In this document: positions 36,184 to 44,278 of the stretch, one piece after another
Layout: each line of letters opens with the position of its first letter
Numbering within the stretch: the stretch's first letter is position 1
From: Echinicola vietnamensis DSM 17526
GTDB lineage: Bacteria; Bacteroidota; Bacteroidia; Cytophagales; Cyclobacteriaceae
Direction: 5' to 3'
Assembly: GCF_000325705.1 (NCBI RefSeq)
Contig: NC_019904.1
Location: 5,315,501 to 5,379,500 of the forward strand
DNA: 64,000 nt
Translations under genes and position numbers: made by a program
The notes under the pieces: generated by a model
What the model saw: the letters and a program-made list of their open reading frames with translations, nothing else
Database searches by the model: none
Told to the model about the DNA's origin: nothing

Positions 36184-36543
36184 TTATTTACATTTCGGAC
36201 ACCAACTCCCCTGAACTACACTATCAGCAGTAGCCTGGAAACGATGACCGTTTTTACACTGCCACCTGAGTGTCGTTTTGGAGTTTATGTATTCCCTGGA
36301 AATACATTTACCTCCCTTTACTTTAGCCAGGGATTGCATCTTCTCTATTCCGTGTGGAACGTTGTTAGCACATACAGGACACCAGCTTTTTCTGATTTTC
36401 ACACTAAAAGGGGTGGCCTGCCATTGATGACCTTTTGCACATTGCCACCACAATTTGGACTTGCTGTTGATATATAAATCTGATAAACAAAGTCCGCCAC
36501 GTTCCCTGGCTAATTGCTGCATTTCTTCAATAGGAGTTGACAT
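36184..36543 (-). CDS. Tandem zinc-ribbon repeat protein
   Basis: 119 residues made of two repeats of ~58: each has YINSKxxLxWQCxxGHxWxA and ends SWCPxC (first LWWQCAKGHQWQATPFSV, WCPVC; second LRWQCKNGHRFQATADSV, WCPKC). Each unit gives C-x2-GH and C-x2-C, a treble-clef-like zinc site, similar to the repeats found with homing or Vsr-type nucleases. There is no nuclease domain here. DNA binding or zinc buffering is possible. Confidence 0.85.
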   Translation of the reverse strand: MSTPIEEMQQLARERGGLCLSDLYINSKSKLWWQCAKGHQWQATPFSVKIRKSWCPVCANNVPHGIEKMQSLAKVKGGKCISREYINSKTTLRWQCKNGHRFQATADSVVQGSWCPKCK

Positions 36544-36545
36544 AA

Positions 36546-36887
36546 CTACTTCATATCAAATCTTTTGATAGACTTTCCGGTCTTTATTCTGTAGGCATCC
36601 TCTATTTCAGAGATGTAAATAATGCCATCGCCCGGATCAGGCGTTTGGGCTTTTCCGCATATCAATTGCACGGCTTTTTCCATTTCTTAATTTTGGCACA
36701 CAAGCTCCAGCTTTACTATCGGGCTATCGGTAAAATGAAAGTCCAGGGAAGGAGAAGCATCAGGGTCTTTATGAGCACCTGTTCCCTCACCTTTGGAGAC
36801 TGTAACGCTTTCAAATCCTGCATCTCGCAGAGATTCTACCACTACCTGCACTCTTTTCGGTTTTATAAATGCTTTTATTTCTTTCAT
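36546..36887 (-). pseudogene. PII-like signalling protein (PII-NG type) split by an in-frame stop
   Basis: From ATG 36887 the frame reads MKEIKAFIKPKRVQVVVESL through LDFHFTDSPIVKLELVCQN, stops at TAA (36687-36689), and stays open in the same frame to TAG at 36546: EMEKAVQLICGKAQTPDPGDG, then YISEIEDAYRIKTGKSIKRF. Together 113 residues, the normal PII length. A GAA-to-TAA change explains the stop. An ATG two codons after the stop could restart translation, giving two halves. The T-loop has no Tyr51. PII proteins next to CzcA/CusA-type pumps form the PII-NG group (known association). It lies ~100 bases downstream of czcB. Confidence 0.85.
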
Positions 36888-36937
36888 CTTTTTTTCTGTT
36901 TTTTGGATTATTTAATTCTTATTCAAAGTTGACAATG

Positions 36938-36982
36938 GGCAAAAGGCAGTTGGCCAACTAATCCTGCCAACTGCCCTTTGCC
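36938..36982. terminator. Strong stem-loop between czcB and the PII gene
   Basis: GGCAAAAGGCAGTTGG pairs with CCAACTGCCCTTTGCC (16-base arms, one mismatch, 13-base loop). There is no clear T-tract on the minus strand, so a transcript-stabilising or attenuating hairpin is as likely as a terminator. Confidence 0.6.
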
Positions 36983-36989
36983 AACTGAT

Positions 36990-38213
36990 TTAGTGGCTAT
37001 GAGAAGTCTGGCTTTTCTTCATTTCAGAAATCAGGTAATAGGCATTGTTCCAGGCAACCTGGGTACCATCCGGAAGCGGCTCCAACAATTTAATTTCTAC
37101 CCAACCGTCTTCATTAATACCTGTTCGTACTTCCACTGCTTTAAATGCCCATTCGGTCTTCCCATCTTCTTCATGTGCTTCTGCCATAAAAATATAAGGC
37201 TTGCCTTCTTCTTCTATAATGGCGCTTTCAGGTAAGGCCTTTACCTGAGTATTTCCGGTACGTATTTTACCATTGATGTACATCCCCGGGATCAGAAAAT
37301 CTTCCTTTTGATCTATTTCTGCATGTACATGTACGGCTTTTGGCTTTTGTTCAAATTGTTTTCCTACTGAATAAATTTTGGCAGTCAACGTATTTCCCGG
37401 AACAGATTCCACAGTAAAAGACAACTTTTGTCCTTTTTTCACTTTGTGAACATCCTTTTCAAAGACCATTAGGTCGGCATGGATATGGTCTATGTTGACG
37501 ATCATAAACATCACTGTTTGAGGATCAACATACTGTCCCAGTTGAACTTTTACCTTTTCAACGTAGCCTTTGATCGGGCTGACCACAGGCACGTACTCAT
37601 AGATGTCTCCTCCTTGAATATTCTCAATATTCAAGTTCAGTTGTTTTAACTGGGCTTCATAGCCTTTCACTTCTCCCTTCATGGAATTGTAATCAGCCAA
37701 TGTTTCCTGATAAGTTTTCCCGGAACCTACTTCTTCCTCATACAGTCTTTTTTGCCGTTGCATTTCCTTTTCCAGATATTGAAACCGACTATATGCCTTT
37801 ACATAATTAGTTTGCAAGTTCGTCAGGTTAGGGTGGGAGAGGTATGCCAACACCTGTCCTTTTCTCACCTTGTCTCCCTCTATCACTTTTATGGAGTTTA
37901 CATTTGCTCCCAGGATGGCCGTAACTGTCGCCTCATGCTGGGGTGGAACTTCTAACTGGCCATTGGCTTCTACCACGCCCGATAGTGAACGGGTGGGTAT
38001 TGTGTCAATCTTGATGCCCAGACTTTCAAATTTAAGATTCGAAAGGTGGACCTCGGCCATGCCTTCCTCATTATGACCTTCCTCTTCATGTCCTCCTTCA
38101 TTATGCGCTTCATGGGAAGCTTCTCCCGCCTTATCAGCCGAATTGCTTTCGCATGCCGTAAATACCGATACTATCAGTACCAGCGCTAGTATATATATGA
38201 TCTGCTTTTTCAT
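36990..38213 (-). CDS. czcB: CzcB/CusB-type periplasmic adaptor lipoprotein
   Basis: 407 residues. The signal peptide ends in the lipobox VFTACES. A His/Glu-rich mature N terminus (EASHEAHNEGGHEEEGH) probably binds metal ions. Then the membrane-fusion-protein layout: beta-barrel/lipoyl half GQLEVPPQHEATVTAIL, a long alpha-hairpin (RFQYLEKEMQRQKRLYEEE), second lipoyl half VSPIKGYVEKVKVQLGQYV and barrel. The sequence ends MKKSQTSHSH with more His. It bridges CzcA to the outer-membrane channel. Starts 48 bases after the czcA stop in the same transcript. Confidence 0.94.
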   Translation of the reverse strand: MKKQIIYILALVLIVSVFTACESNSADKAGEASHEAHNEGGHEEEGHNEEGMAEVHLSNLKFESLGIKIDTIPTRSLSGVVEANGQLEVPPQHEATVTAILGANVNSIKVIEGDKVRKGQVLAYLSHPNLTNLQTNYVKAYSRFQYLEKEMQRQKRLYEEEVGSGKTYQETLADYNSMKGEVKGYEAQLKQLNLNIENIQGGDIYEYVPVVSPIKGYVEKVKVQLGQYVDPQTVMFMIVNIDHIHADLMVFEKDVHKVKKGQKLSFTVESVPGNTLTAKIYSVGKQFEQKPKAVHVHAEIDQKEDFLIPGMYINGKIRTGNTQVKALPESAIIEEEGKPYIFMAEAHEEDGKTEWAFKAVEVRTGINEDGWVEIKLLEPLPDGTQVAWNNAYYLISEMKKSQTSHSH

Positions 38214-38261
38214 TATACTTATATTTTTAATCTGATAATTTATCCAGGTTTTATTAAATGC

Positions 38262-41200
38262 TTAATTTGATGTTTTTAAGAAGTATTCCAGTTGGTAGCG
38301 GCTATCCAGGTAGTTGCCAAAGGCATCCCAGGAGTCCACTTCTATGCGAATGGCATCTCTGATGTTTTGCAGGAAGGCCACATAATCAATAGCACCTTCC
38401 CGATAGGCGGTAATAGCCCCTGACCGCTGATCTGCTGCCAGCGGGAGCGCTTCATCACGGTAATAGACCCAGGAGTTGTGCCATTTCAAATATTTTTCCT
38501 TGGTATTCTGATAAGCAGTGTTGATTTCCAGTTGGGTTTGTCGCAGGTTTTGGCTGGCTATATTCCTTTGGATCTTTGCAGACTGTGTCCTTCCAAGTTC
38601 AGGTCCGAACAATAATGGAATGCGTATCCCAATCTGATACTGATAAAATCCCGACTGTCCGGCAATTTGCTGCCGGCCATACTGACCTTGCAACTTTGGA
38701 AGAAACTGCGAGCGCCTCTCTTTGATCGTGGCATCCGCTACATTTACCCGTTGTTTTGAAACATTAAGTAAAGGATGACTCATAAGTGAATCAACAACAT
38801 AATTCAGGGGTCGATCCAACTGGTTGGCCGGAATATCCGGTACTGTAAACAGGGTGTCATTGGCAAACCAGAGATTGAGGCGTTGCAGTGAACTCAAATA
38901 ATCCCGATAAGCCTGTTCTTTCTGTATCTGTACCTGATTGGCCTGATTGGAAGTAGCGAGGTATTCCAGTTTGGAAGAGGCTTCCGTTTCCAGCCTTATC
39001 CTGGCTGCCCTTTCAATATCTGTAAAAATAGAATCGAGATGCTGATATACCTGGTAGGTGTTTTTCGCAGCATAGACCATGCCCCAGGCGCGGCTTACCT
39101 CAAGCTCCAGCTCAATCACAGACAGGTCAAGGGCTTTTTCAGCCAGGGCTACCCTCTCTTTTTGCAGTTTGAGCTTTGGCGCTATTCCAAAAATGTCAAT
39201 TTGCTGCTGTTGGATACCGATTTGGGTATAAACTCCTTCAGCACTCACATCCGAACCATTACCCACCTCTTCTTTCCCGGTAAATATTTGGGTATTACCA
39301 AAATCCCAGGCAGTTTTCTTCAGCATCTCCTGGTTTTCTATTTCCAGACGTGCCGATTGAATTTTAGGATAACTTTCTACAGCCCGCTTCCTGGCCTGTT
39401 CTAATGTGATCGTAGGTAAACTGTCTTGCTGCTGGGCATTAGCCACTGCCGGTAATCCAAACAATCCACCACAAACGAAAAAAACAATGATCACATTGGC
39501 ATTCGGAGCACTCAGACTTTTTCCTTTTTCTCTCCTTCCCTCTACAAATGTGTATAGCACTGGCAGCACTACCAGCGTAAGCAATGTCGCAGTAAGCATG
39601 CCACCAATTACTACCGTTGCTAATGGTCGCTGAACTTCAGCTCCCGCAGATGCTGAAAATGCCATCGGCAGAAATCCGAATATGTCTGTTGTTGCAGTAA
39701 GCATAATAGGCCTGATTCGTTCTTTTGTTCCCGTTAGAATTCTTTCTCTAATACTCGTCACGCCTTCTTCTTTCAATGAATTGAAGCGGTTGATCAGTAC
39801 CAGGCCGTTCAACACAGCCACCCCGAAAAGTACTATAAAGCCAACGCCTGCCGAGATACTAAATGGCATACCTCTTATCCATAAGCCAAAAACTCCCCCG
39901 ATAGCTGCCAAGGGGATAGCCATATAGATCATAATGGATTGAGAAAATGACTTTAGGGCAAAATATAACAATACAAATATCAGAAACAGGGCGATAGGCA
40001 CAACAATCTGCAGCCTGCTTTTAGCCCGCTGAAGATTTTCAAATTCCCCACCATAAGTAATGTAGTAACCGGGCGGTAAATCCAATTCTGCATCCAGCTT
40101 TTCCTGTATGTCATTCACCACTGATTCTACGTCACGCCCCCTGGTATTAACTCCAACATAGGTTCTTCTATAGGTGTTGTCACGTGATATCTGCATAGGG
40201 CCTGGCATATAACTAATATCAGCGACTTCTTTGATGGGTACTTGGGTGCCATCAGGCAGATCAATGTAGAGTGTGCGCAGGTCATCTATACTTTTACGGT
40301 GAGCCTCGTCAAAGCGGATGACCAGGTCAAAACGCTTTTCCCCTTCAAAAATGACTCCTGCAACACCTCCGGCAAAAGCAGAGCTCACATACTCATTAAG
40401 CTTTTGAATAACCAGGCCGTATTGTGCAACTTTATCCCTGTTGTAGCGGACGGTCATTTGAGGAAGCCCAGATGTCCGTTCGGGGTTAACATCCCCGGCT
40501 CCAGATACGGTAGAAATAATATTAGCCATCTCCTGCACTTTTTCGGAAAGCACTTCCAGGTCTTCACCATAGAGTTTAACGGCAATGTCCTCCCGTACTC
40601 CTTCCAGCAACTCATTAAAACGCAGTTCTACGGGCTGAGTAAATACCAGATTTACCCCTGTCAGATGGGTCTCTAGTTTATCCTTTATTTGCTCAATCAG
40701 CTCGTCCTTGGTTTCAGCAGAAACCCATTGATCTTTATCTTTTTCTAAAATGAGGTACATGTCTGCTATATCCATCGGCATGGGATCAGTAGGAATATCT
40801 GCCACTCCGATTCGGGCAGTTACTGTTTTTATTTCAGGAAAACTTTCCAATAACAGGTTCTCTATCTTGATGGATACTTCTTTTGATTCACTTAAGGAAC
40901 TTCCAGGCCTGATGAGTGCCTGCATGGCGATATCTCCCTCATCAAGCTGTGGAACAAATTCCCCTCCCATTCTTGAAAAAACAAACCCGGCTGCTCCCAG
41001 CAGTACAATAGCCACAATAATCACAATGGCTTTAAAACGAAGAGCTCCTTTTAATAAAGGCAAATAAACTTTTTGTATGCTTCCAATTATCTTATCGCTC
41101 ACCCTCTCTAACCAACGTTCGAAACGGCCAAACCAGTTTTTCTTGTTTTGGATGGGTTTCATGAATAAGGCCGACATCATCGGTACATACGTCAGGCACA

Positions 41201-42674
41201 GGATGATGGCACCAATCATGGCAAATCCAAAGGTGTAGGCCATAGGCTGGAACATTTTACCTTCCACACCGGTGAGAAACAAGATCGGGGCAAATACAAT
41301 GAGGATGATAATCTGCCCGAAAAAAGCGGAACCCATCATGGTACTTCCTGCATCATAAGCCACCTCATCCATCAAGACCTGATTGAACTTAATTTTCCCG
41401 GAGCGTATGCGTTTCTGAATTTCGTAAACCGTACCTTCTATGATAATCACCGCCCCGTCAATGATGATCCCAAAATCAATGGCCCCGAGACTCATTAGGT
41501 TGGCCCAAACATTAAATTGCTTCATCATAATGAAGGCAAAAAGCAGGGAAAGCGGAATAGTAGTCGCAGTGATAATTCCACCACGAAGGCTACCCAACAA
41601 GATCACCAATGCGAATATTACAATCAGCGCCCCCTCAAAAAGATTGGTTTTCACAGTATCAGTAGTTCTGGAAATTAAATCACTACGATCAATTATAGTG
41701 TTGATCGTCAATCCCTCCGGAAGCGATTTCTCTACCTCTTCCATGCGCGCTTTCACATCCTGGATGACCGCATTGGGGTTGGAGCCTTTCATCATCATAA
41801 TGATGCCGCCGACGGCCTCTTTTCCATCCTGGGTAAACGCCCCGTATCGTACCTGATTGCCGAAATGCACTTTTTCTGCCACATCACCTATGGTGACCGG
41901 GATTCCATTTTCCGTCTTTATGACTATTTTTCTGATATCATCCAGCGAGCGTACAAGTCCTTCTCCACGGATGAAATTGGACATGCGATTCTTTTCAATG
42001 TAAGCACCTCCGGTATTCACATTATTTCTGGCCAGGGCTTCATATACCTGAGAAATGCTCACGTTCTGCGCGTTGAGTTTTTCTGGATTGATGGCCACTT
42101 CATATTGCTTGATATAGCCACCGAAAGAATTTACTTCAACCACACCATCAAGCAAAGTCAGTTGTCTTTTTACAATCCAATCCTGAATAGTGCGCAGTTC
42201 CATGGGTGAATACTGATCCTCATAACCTTCTTTGGGTTGAATGGTGTATTCGTAAATCTGGCCTAAACCTGTAGAAATAGGCCCCATAGTGGGACTACCA
42301 AATTTTTCAGGAATAGTCTCCTTTAGTTCATTTAATTTTTCCTGCACCAACTGCCGGGGTTTGTAGATCCCCATTTCGTCTTCAAAAACAATGGTGACTA
42401 CTGATAGGCCAAACCTTGAAATAGACCGAATTTCGTCCACACCTGGCAAATTACCCATGGCCAACTCTACCGGATAAGTCACAAATTGTTCTATATCTTC
42501 TGTGGCAAGGTTGGGCGAAACGGTCATCACCTGCACCTGGTTGTTGGTAATGTCCGGGACAGAACCCAGATTGACCGTGGCCATGGAGTAGATCCCCACA
42601 CCAATGAGGGCCAGCGTCAGCAGACCCACGATGAATTTATTCTTTATAGAAAAAGAAATGATTTTATTGATCAT
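38262..42674 (-). CDS. czcA: CzcA/CusA heavy-metal RND pump fused to a TolC-type outer-membrane channel
   Basis: 1470 residues. The first ~1040 are a full RND permease: MINKIISFSIKNKFIVGLLT start, periplasmic pore domains, and the TM4 motif DFGIIIDGAVIIIEG with the Asp/Asp/Glu set of CzcA-type (Zn/Co/Cd) pumps. FVEGRREKGKSLSAPNANVI leads into a helix (VIIVFFVCGGLFGLPAVANA) and then a ~420-residue outer-membrane efflux protein (OEP) part with two OEP repeats (LEQARKRAVESYPKIQSARL; RSQFLPKLQGQYG). The joining helix looks like the former signal peptide of CzcC, so fusion arose by loss of the stop between czcA and czcC. Such fusions recur in Bacteroidota. How the OEP part crosses to the outer membrane, with or without cleavage, is open. 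Confidence 0.95.
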   Translation of the reverse strand: MINKIISFSIKNKFIVGLLTLALIGVGIYSMATVNLGSVPDITNNQVQVMTVSPNLATEDIEQFVTYPVELAMGNLPGVDEIRSISRFGLSVVTIVFEDEMGIYKPRQLVQEKLNELKETIPEKFGSPTMGPISTGLGQIYEYTIQPKEGYEDQYSPMELRTIQDWIVKRQLTLLDGVVEVNSFGGYIKQYEVAINPEKLNAQNVSISQVYEALARNNVNTGGAYIEKNRMSNFIRGEGLVRSLDDIRKIVIKTENGIPVTIGDVAEKVHFGNQVRYGAFTQDGKEAVGGIIMMMKGSNPNAVIQDVKARMEEVEKSLPEGLTINTIIDRSDLISRTTDTVKTNLFEGALIVIFALVILLGSLRGGIITATTIPLSLLFAFIMMKQFNVWANLMSLGAIDFGIIIDGAVIIIEGTVYEIQKRIRSGKIKFNQVLMDEVAYDAGSTMMGSAFFGQIIILIVFAPILFLTGVEGKMFQPMAYTFGFAMIGAIILCLTYVPMMSALFMKPIQNKKNWFGRFERWLERVSDKIIGSIQKVYLPLLKGALRFKAIVIIVAIVLLGAAGFVFSRMGGEFVPQLDEGDIAMQALIRPGSSLSESKEVSIKIENLLLESFPEIKTVTARIGVADIPTDPMPMDIADMYLILEKDKDQWVSAETKDELIEQIKDKLETHLTGVNLVFTQPVELRFNELLEGVREDIAVKLYGEDLEVLSEKVQEMANIISTVSGAGDVNPERTSGLPQMTVRYNRDKVAQYGLVIQKLNEYVSSAFAGGVAGVIFEGEKRFDLVIRFDEAHRKSIDDLRTLYIDLPDGTQVPIKEVADISYMPGPMQISRDNTYRRTYVGVNTRGRDVESVVNDIQEKLDAELDLPPGYYITYGGEFENLQRAKSRLQIVVPIALFLIFVLLYFALKSFSQSIMIYMAIPLAAIGGVFGLWIRGMPFSISAGVGFIVLFGVAVLNGLVLINRFNSLKEEGVTSIRERILTGTKERIRPIMLTATTDIFGFLPMAFSASAGAEVQRPLATVVIGGMLTATLLTLVVLPVLYTFVEGRREKGKSLSAPNANVIIVFFVCGGLFGLPAVANAQQQDSLPTITLEQARKRAVESYPKIQSARLEIENQEMLKKTAWDFGNTQIFTGKEEVGNGSDVSAEGVYTQIGIQQQQIDIFGIAPKLKLQKERVALAEKALDLSVIELELEVSRAWGMVYAAKNTYQVYQHLDSIFTDIERAARIRLETEASSKLEYLATSNQANQVQIQKEQAYRDYLSSLQRLNLWFANDTLFTVPDIPANQLDRPLNYVVDSLMSHPLLNVSKQRVNVADATIKERRSQFLPKLQGQYGRQQIAGQSGFYQYQIGIRIPLLFGPELGRTQSAKIQRNIASQNLRQTQLEINTAYQNTKEKYLKWHNSWVYYRDEALPLAADQRSGAITAYREGAIDYVAFLQNIRDAIRIEVDSWDAFGNYLDSRYQLEYFLKTSN

Positions 42675-42685
42675 ATGACTTTTAA

Positions 42686-42811
42686 TTATTTAATATGGAC
42701 AGAGAAGAAGTGGTGAATTCTTTCCGCAATACCTGCCAGCAAGACAGCGCACACCAACCCAATAAAAAACCACTTTAGAATCTGTTTGAATGTGATTCCC
42801 TTCCTTCTCAT
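42686..42811 (-). CDS. 41-residue single-span membrane protein ahead of czcA
   Basis: ATG at 42811 preceded by AAAAAGGAAA, a fair ribosome site; the stop TAA is 11 bases before the czcA ATG. The peptide is MRRKGITFKQILKWFFIGLV followed by CAVLLAGIAERIHHFFSVHIK: basic N terminus, one ~18-residue hydrophobic helix with a Cys, and a His-containing C terminus. It resembles in size the small accessory subunits of other RND pumps (such as AcrZ in E. coli), but no homology is claimed. Coding is supported by start, spacing and amphipathic layout only. Confidence 0.65.
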   Translation of the reverse strand: MRRKGITFKQILKWFFIGLVCAVLLAGIAERIHHFFSVHIK

Positions 42812-43002
42812 TTTCCTTTTTTTCGATTTGCTTTTATTCAATTTTTTCAACTTTCTGAATAAGATTGGACACAGTGAAAGGATACCTTTTATGGTAAAGG
42901 CTCATTAAAGAAAATAACTAGGGAGTAAGTTTAAATGCCTGCCCAGTCCTGATAAAAGGGCTTTATCAAAAGGGCATATTTATCCTGTCAGTCAGAAAAG
43001 GA

Positions 43003-43323
43003 TTATGATATTGGGGGCTTAAGAAATTCGGAGATTTCAATGCTTTCGAGTCCCTGGTAGTGGGAAAAAAAAGTAACAGGTAACTTCACGGGATGTGAAA
43101 ATACTACTTCTGCAACGGGGAAAAAGTGCAAGTGACAACAATGACAAACACACAACGGAGAACAACCATCCCCACCCTGATTATGCTCATGGTTGGGATG
43201 GTTATCTGCAGTATTTACTACGGTAACATTTTCCTTATCATCATTAAGCGGAACAGAATCTGCACAGGTCATCCCTGCAAGGACTATGAAGTATAAGCTT
43301 AATATGTAACACGCGATTTTCAC
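43003..43323 (-). CDS. DUF6660-like Cys/His-rich exported protein
   Basis: From a GTG at 43323 (VKIACYILSLYFIVLAGMTC as read) it has 106 residues; the longer frame from TTG 43353 has no ATG. The signal peptide is followed by an Asp/His-rich stretch (NTADNHPNHEHNQGGDGC) and the cluster CSPLCVCHCCHLHFF, six Cys and three His. That is the DUF6660 pattern that I associate with Bacteroidota metal-efflux loci. Probably a periplasmic metal binder. It is the first gene of the czc transcript, about 190 bases ahead of the 41-residue gene. Confidence 0.75.
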   Translation of the reverse strand: MKIACYILSLYFIVLAGMTCADSVPLNDDKENVTVVNTADNHPNHEHNQGGDGCSPLCVCHCCHLHFFPVAEVVFSHPVKLPVTFFSHYQGLESIEISEFLKPPIS

Positions 43324-43429
43324 TATGCAATTATACGTAATTATTCGATGCAAGGGTATTGCAAAGTTGTATTAAGAAAATAAACCAAAAAATTATATAG
43401 TTTGCTTAAAAATTCATTTGCGGTTGTTT

Positions 43430-43612
43430 TTAGAAGTAACTGGAAATGCCAAATTGAAAACCACCAATCATGGCCGGTGGATTTCCAAGAATATCAGTTT
43501 CTTGCATATGCCTATAATTTAGACGAATTACGGTTTGAGAAGTTGGCCTGAAACTAACGGCTGGTACTATTGCCCATAAATCATCCCCAATATTTCCACC
43601 TGTTTCAGTAAA
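43430..43612 (-). pseudogene. C-terminal fragment of an outer-membrane beta-barrel protein
   Basis: The last ~60 residues (FTETGGNIGDDLWAIVPAVS, then SQTVIRLNYRHMQETDILG and final GFQFGISSYF ending in an aromatic) are the closing strands of an outer-membrane barrel. Upstream, the frame runs into the end of the IS200-type element at about 43611, and no front half is found on the element's other side. The gene was decapitated by insertion followed by deletion. Confidence 0.75.
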
Positions 43613-44142
43613 TAATCCTCGGGGCAAGCCCACGAGGCATTATTTGTCAATCGAATATTTTTAGTTGATAATTGGTCTTTAGTTTTTTGTATTCTTTTTC
43701 CAGCCCCTGACTCTTAACATAATTAGCTATCTTTTCCTCAGTTCCATGTTGGCCAACGGTATTGACAAAGTACCCTTTACCCCAAAATTCTCCGCCCCAA
43801 AGCTGCTTTTTCACCTCTGGGCAATGTTGAAATACCTCTCGGACTAGCAAACTCTTTATCGTTCTCACAATCTTAGTTTTACTATAGGTGGGAACCGATT
43901 GTATAAGAAAGTGTACGTGGTCTGCATCTGTCCCGATTTCTAGAAACTTAATCTCATATCTTAATTCTATCTGTTCACAGGTCGAAATCAATACTTGATC
44001 CCCCCCCTTGCTGAACACTACACGTCTATATTTTGCTGCGCAAACTACATGATACAGCAAAACTGAAACATTATGACTCTTATGGATTTACTTACTATCT
44101 TGGGACATCGAGTCACAAGATAGTAAAACGAGGCAAGCCTCG
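43611..44142 (-). mobile_element. IS200/IS605-type element with subterminal hairpins
   Basis: Contains a single tnpA and no tnpB. A hairpin at one end, CCTCG...CGAGG (43617-43637, inside AATAAT/ATTATT), and one at the other, CGAGGC-AA-GCCTCG (44129-44142), are the palindromes that TnpA of this family recognises. Ends are approximate because such elements have no inverted termini and make no target duplication. Confidence 0.8.
43647..44060 (-). CDS. tnpA: IS200-type HUH transposase TnpA
   Basis: 137 residues from a TTG at 44060. The HUH motif is GTDADHVHFLIQ and the catalytic Tyr lies in EKIANYVKSQGLEKEYK. The conserved family opening (KSHNVSVLLYHVVCAAKYRR) begins ~8 codons further upstream, in frame, after ATC CAT AAG, but there is no ATG, GTG or TTG before a stop (TAA) there. 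So either TTG inside the conserved part is used or the start codon has been lost. Confidence 0.88.
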   Translation of the reverse strand: MLYHVVCAAKYRRVVFSKGGDQVLISTCEQIELRYEIKFLEIGTDADHVHFLIQSVPTYSKTKIVRTIKSLLVREVFQHCPEVKKQLWGGEFWGKGYFVNTVGQHGTEEKIANYVKSQGLEKEYKKLKTNYQLKIFD

Positions 44143-44160
44143 GGGAATTAGACCCTAAGA

Positions 44161-44187
44161 GATTAAAAAAAAGGCTATTTGCCCCTT
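44161..44187 (-). terminator. Terminator of the mercury operon
   Basis: On the minus strand GGC-AAATA-GCC is followed by eight T residues. The stem is short but the tract is strong. It overlaps the end of the 32-residue frame. Confidence 0.55.
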
Positions 44188-44273
44188 TTCTTTTGAAGTA
44201 TCATTAGGACAACTGCTAACATCAGTAGTGAACAGCATAAAAAATGTAACAGTCCAACTCCTAAAAATGTCAT
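44175..44273 (-). CDS. 32-residue membrane peptide at the end of the mercury operon
   Basis: ATG 44273 lies six bases after the merA stop; the peptide MTFLGVGLLHFLCCSLLMLA continues VVLMILQKKRGK and ends at TAG. It has one hydrophobic span with a CC pair and a basic tail. Vicinal cysteines in a membrane span fit mercury handling (compare the CC pair of MerT helix 1) but there is no homology evidence. The terminator directly follows. Confidence 0.6.
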   Translation of the reverse strand: MTFLGVGLLHFLCCSLLMLAVVLMILQKKRGK

Positions 44274-44278
44274 ATCAA

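Noticed and set aside
20235..36689. Stop-codon reassignment or selenocysteine to explain in-frame stops
   Set aside because: Both TAA and TGA are involved, replacing Tyr, Trp and Glu-type positions, and normal genes end with these codons; no insertion element seen.
42486..42716. 76-codon plus-strand frame at the czcA start
   Set aside because: Antisense to czcA and to the 41-residue gene, which has a better start and spacing.
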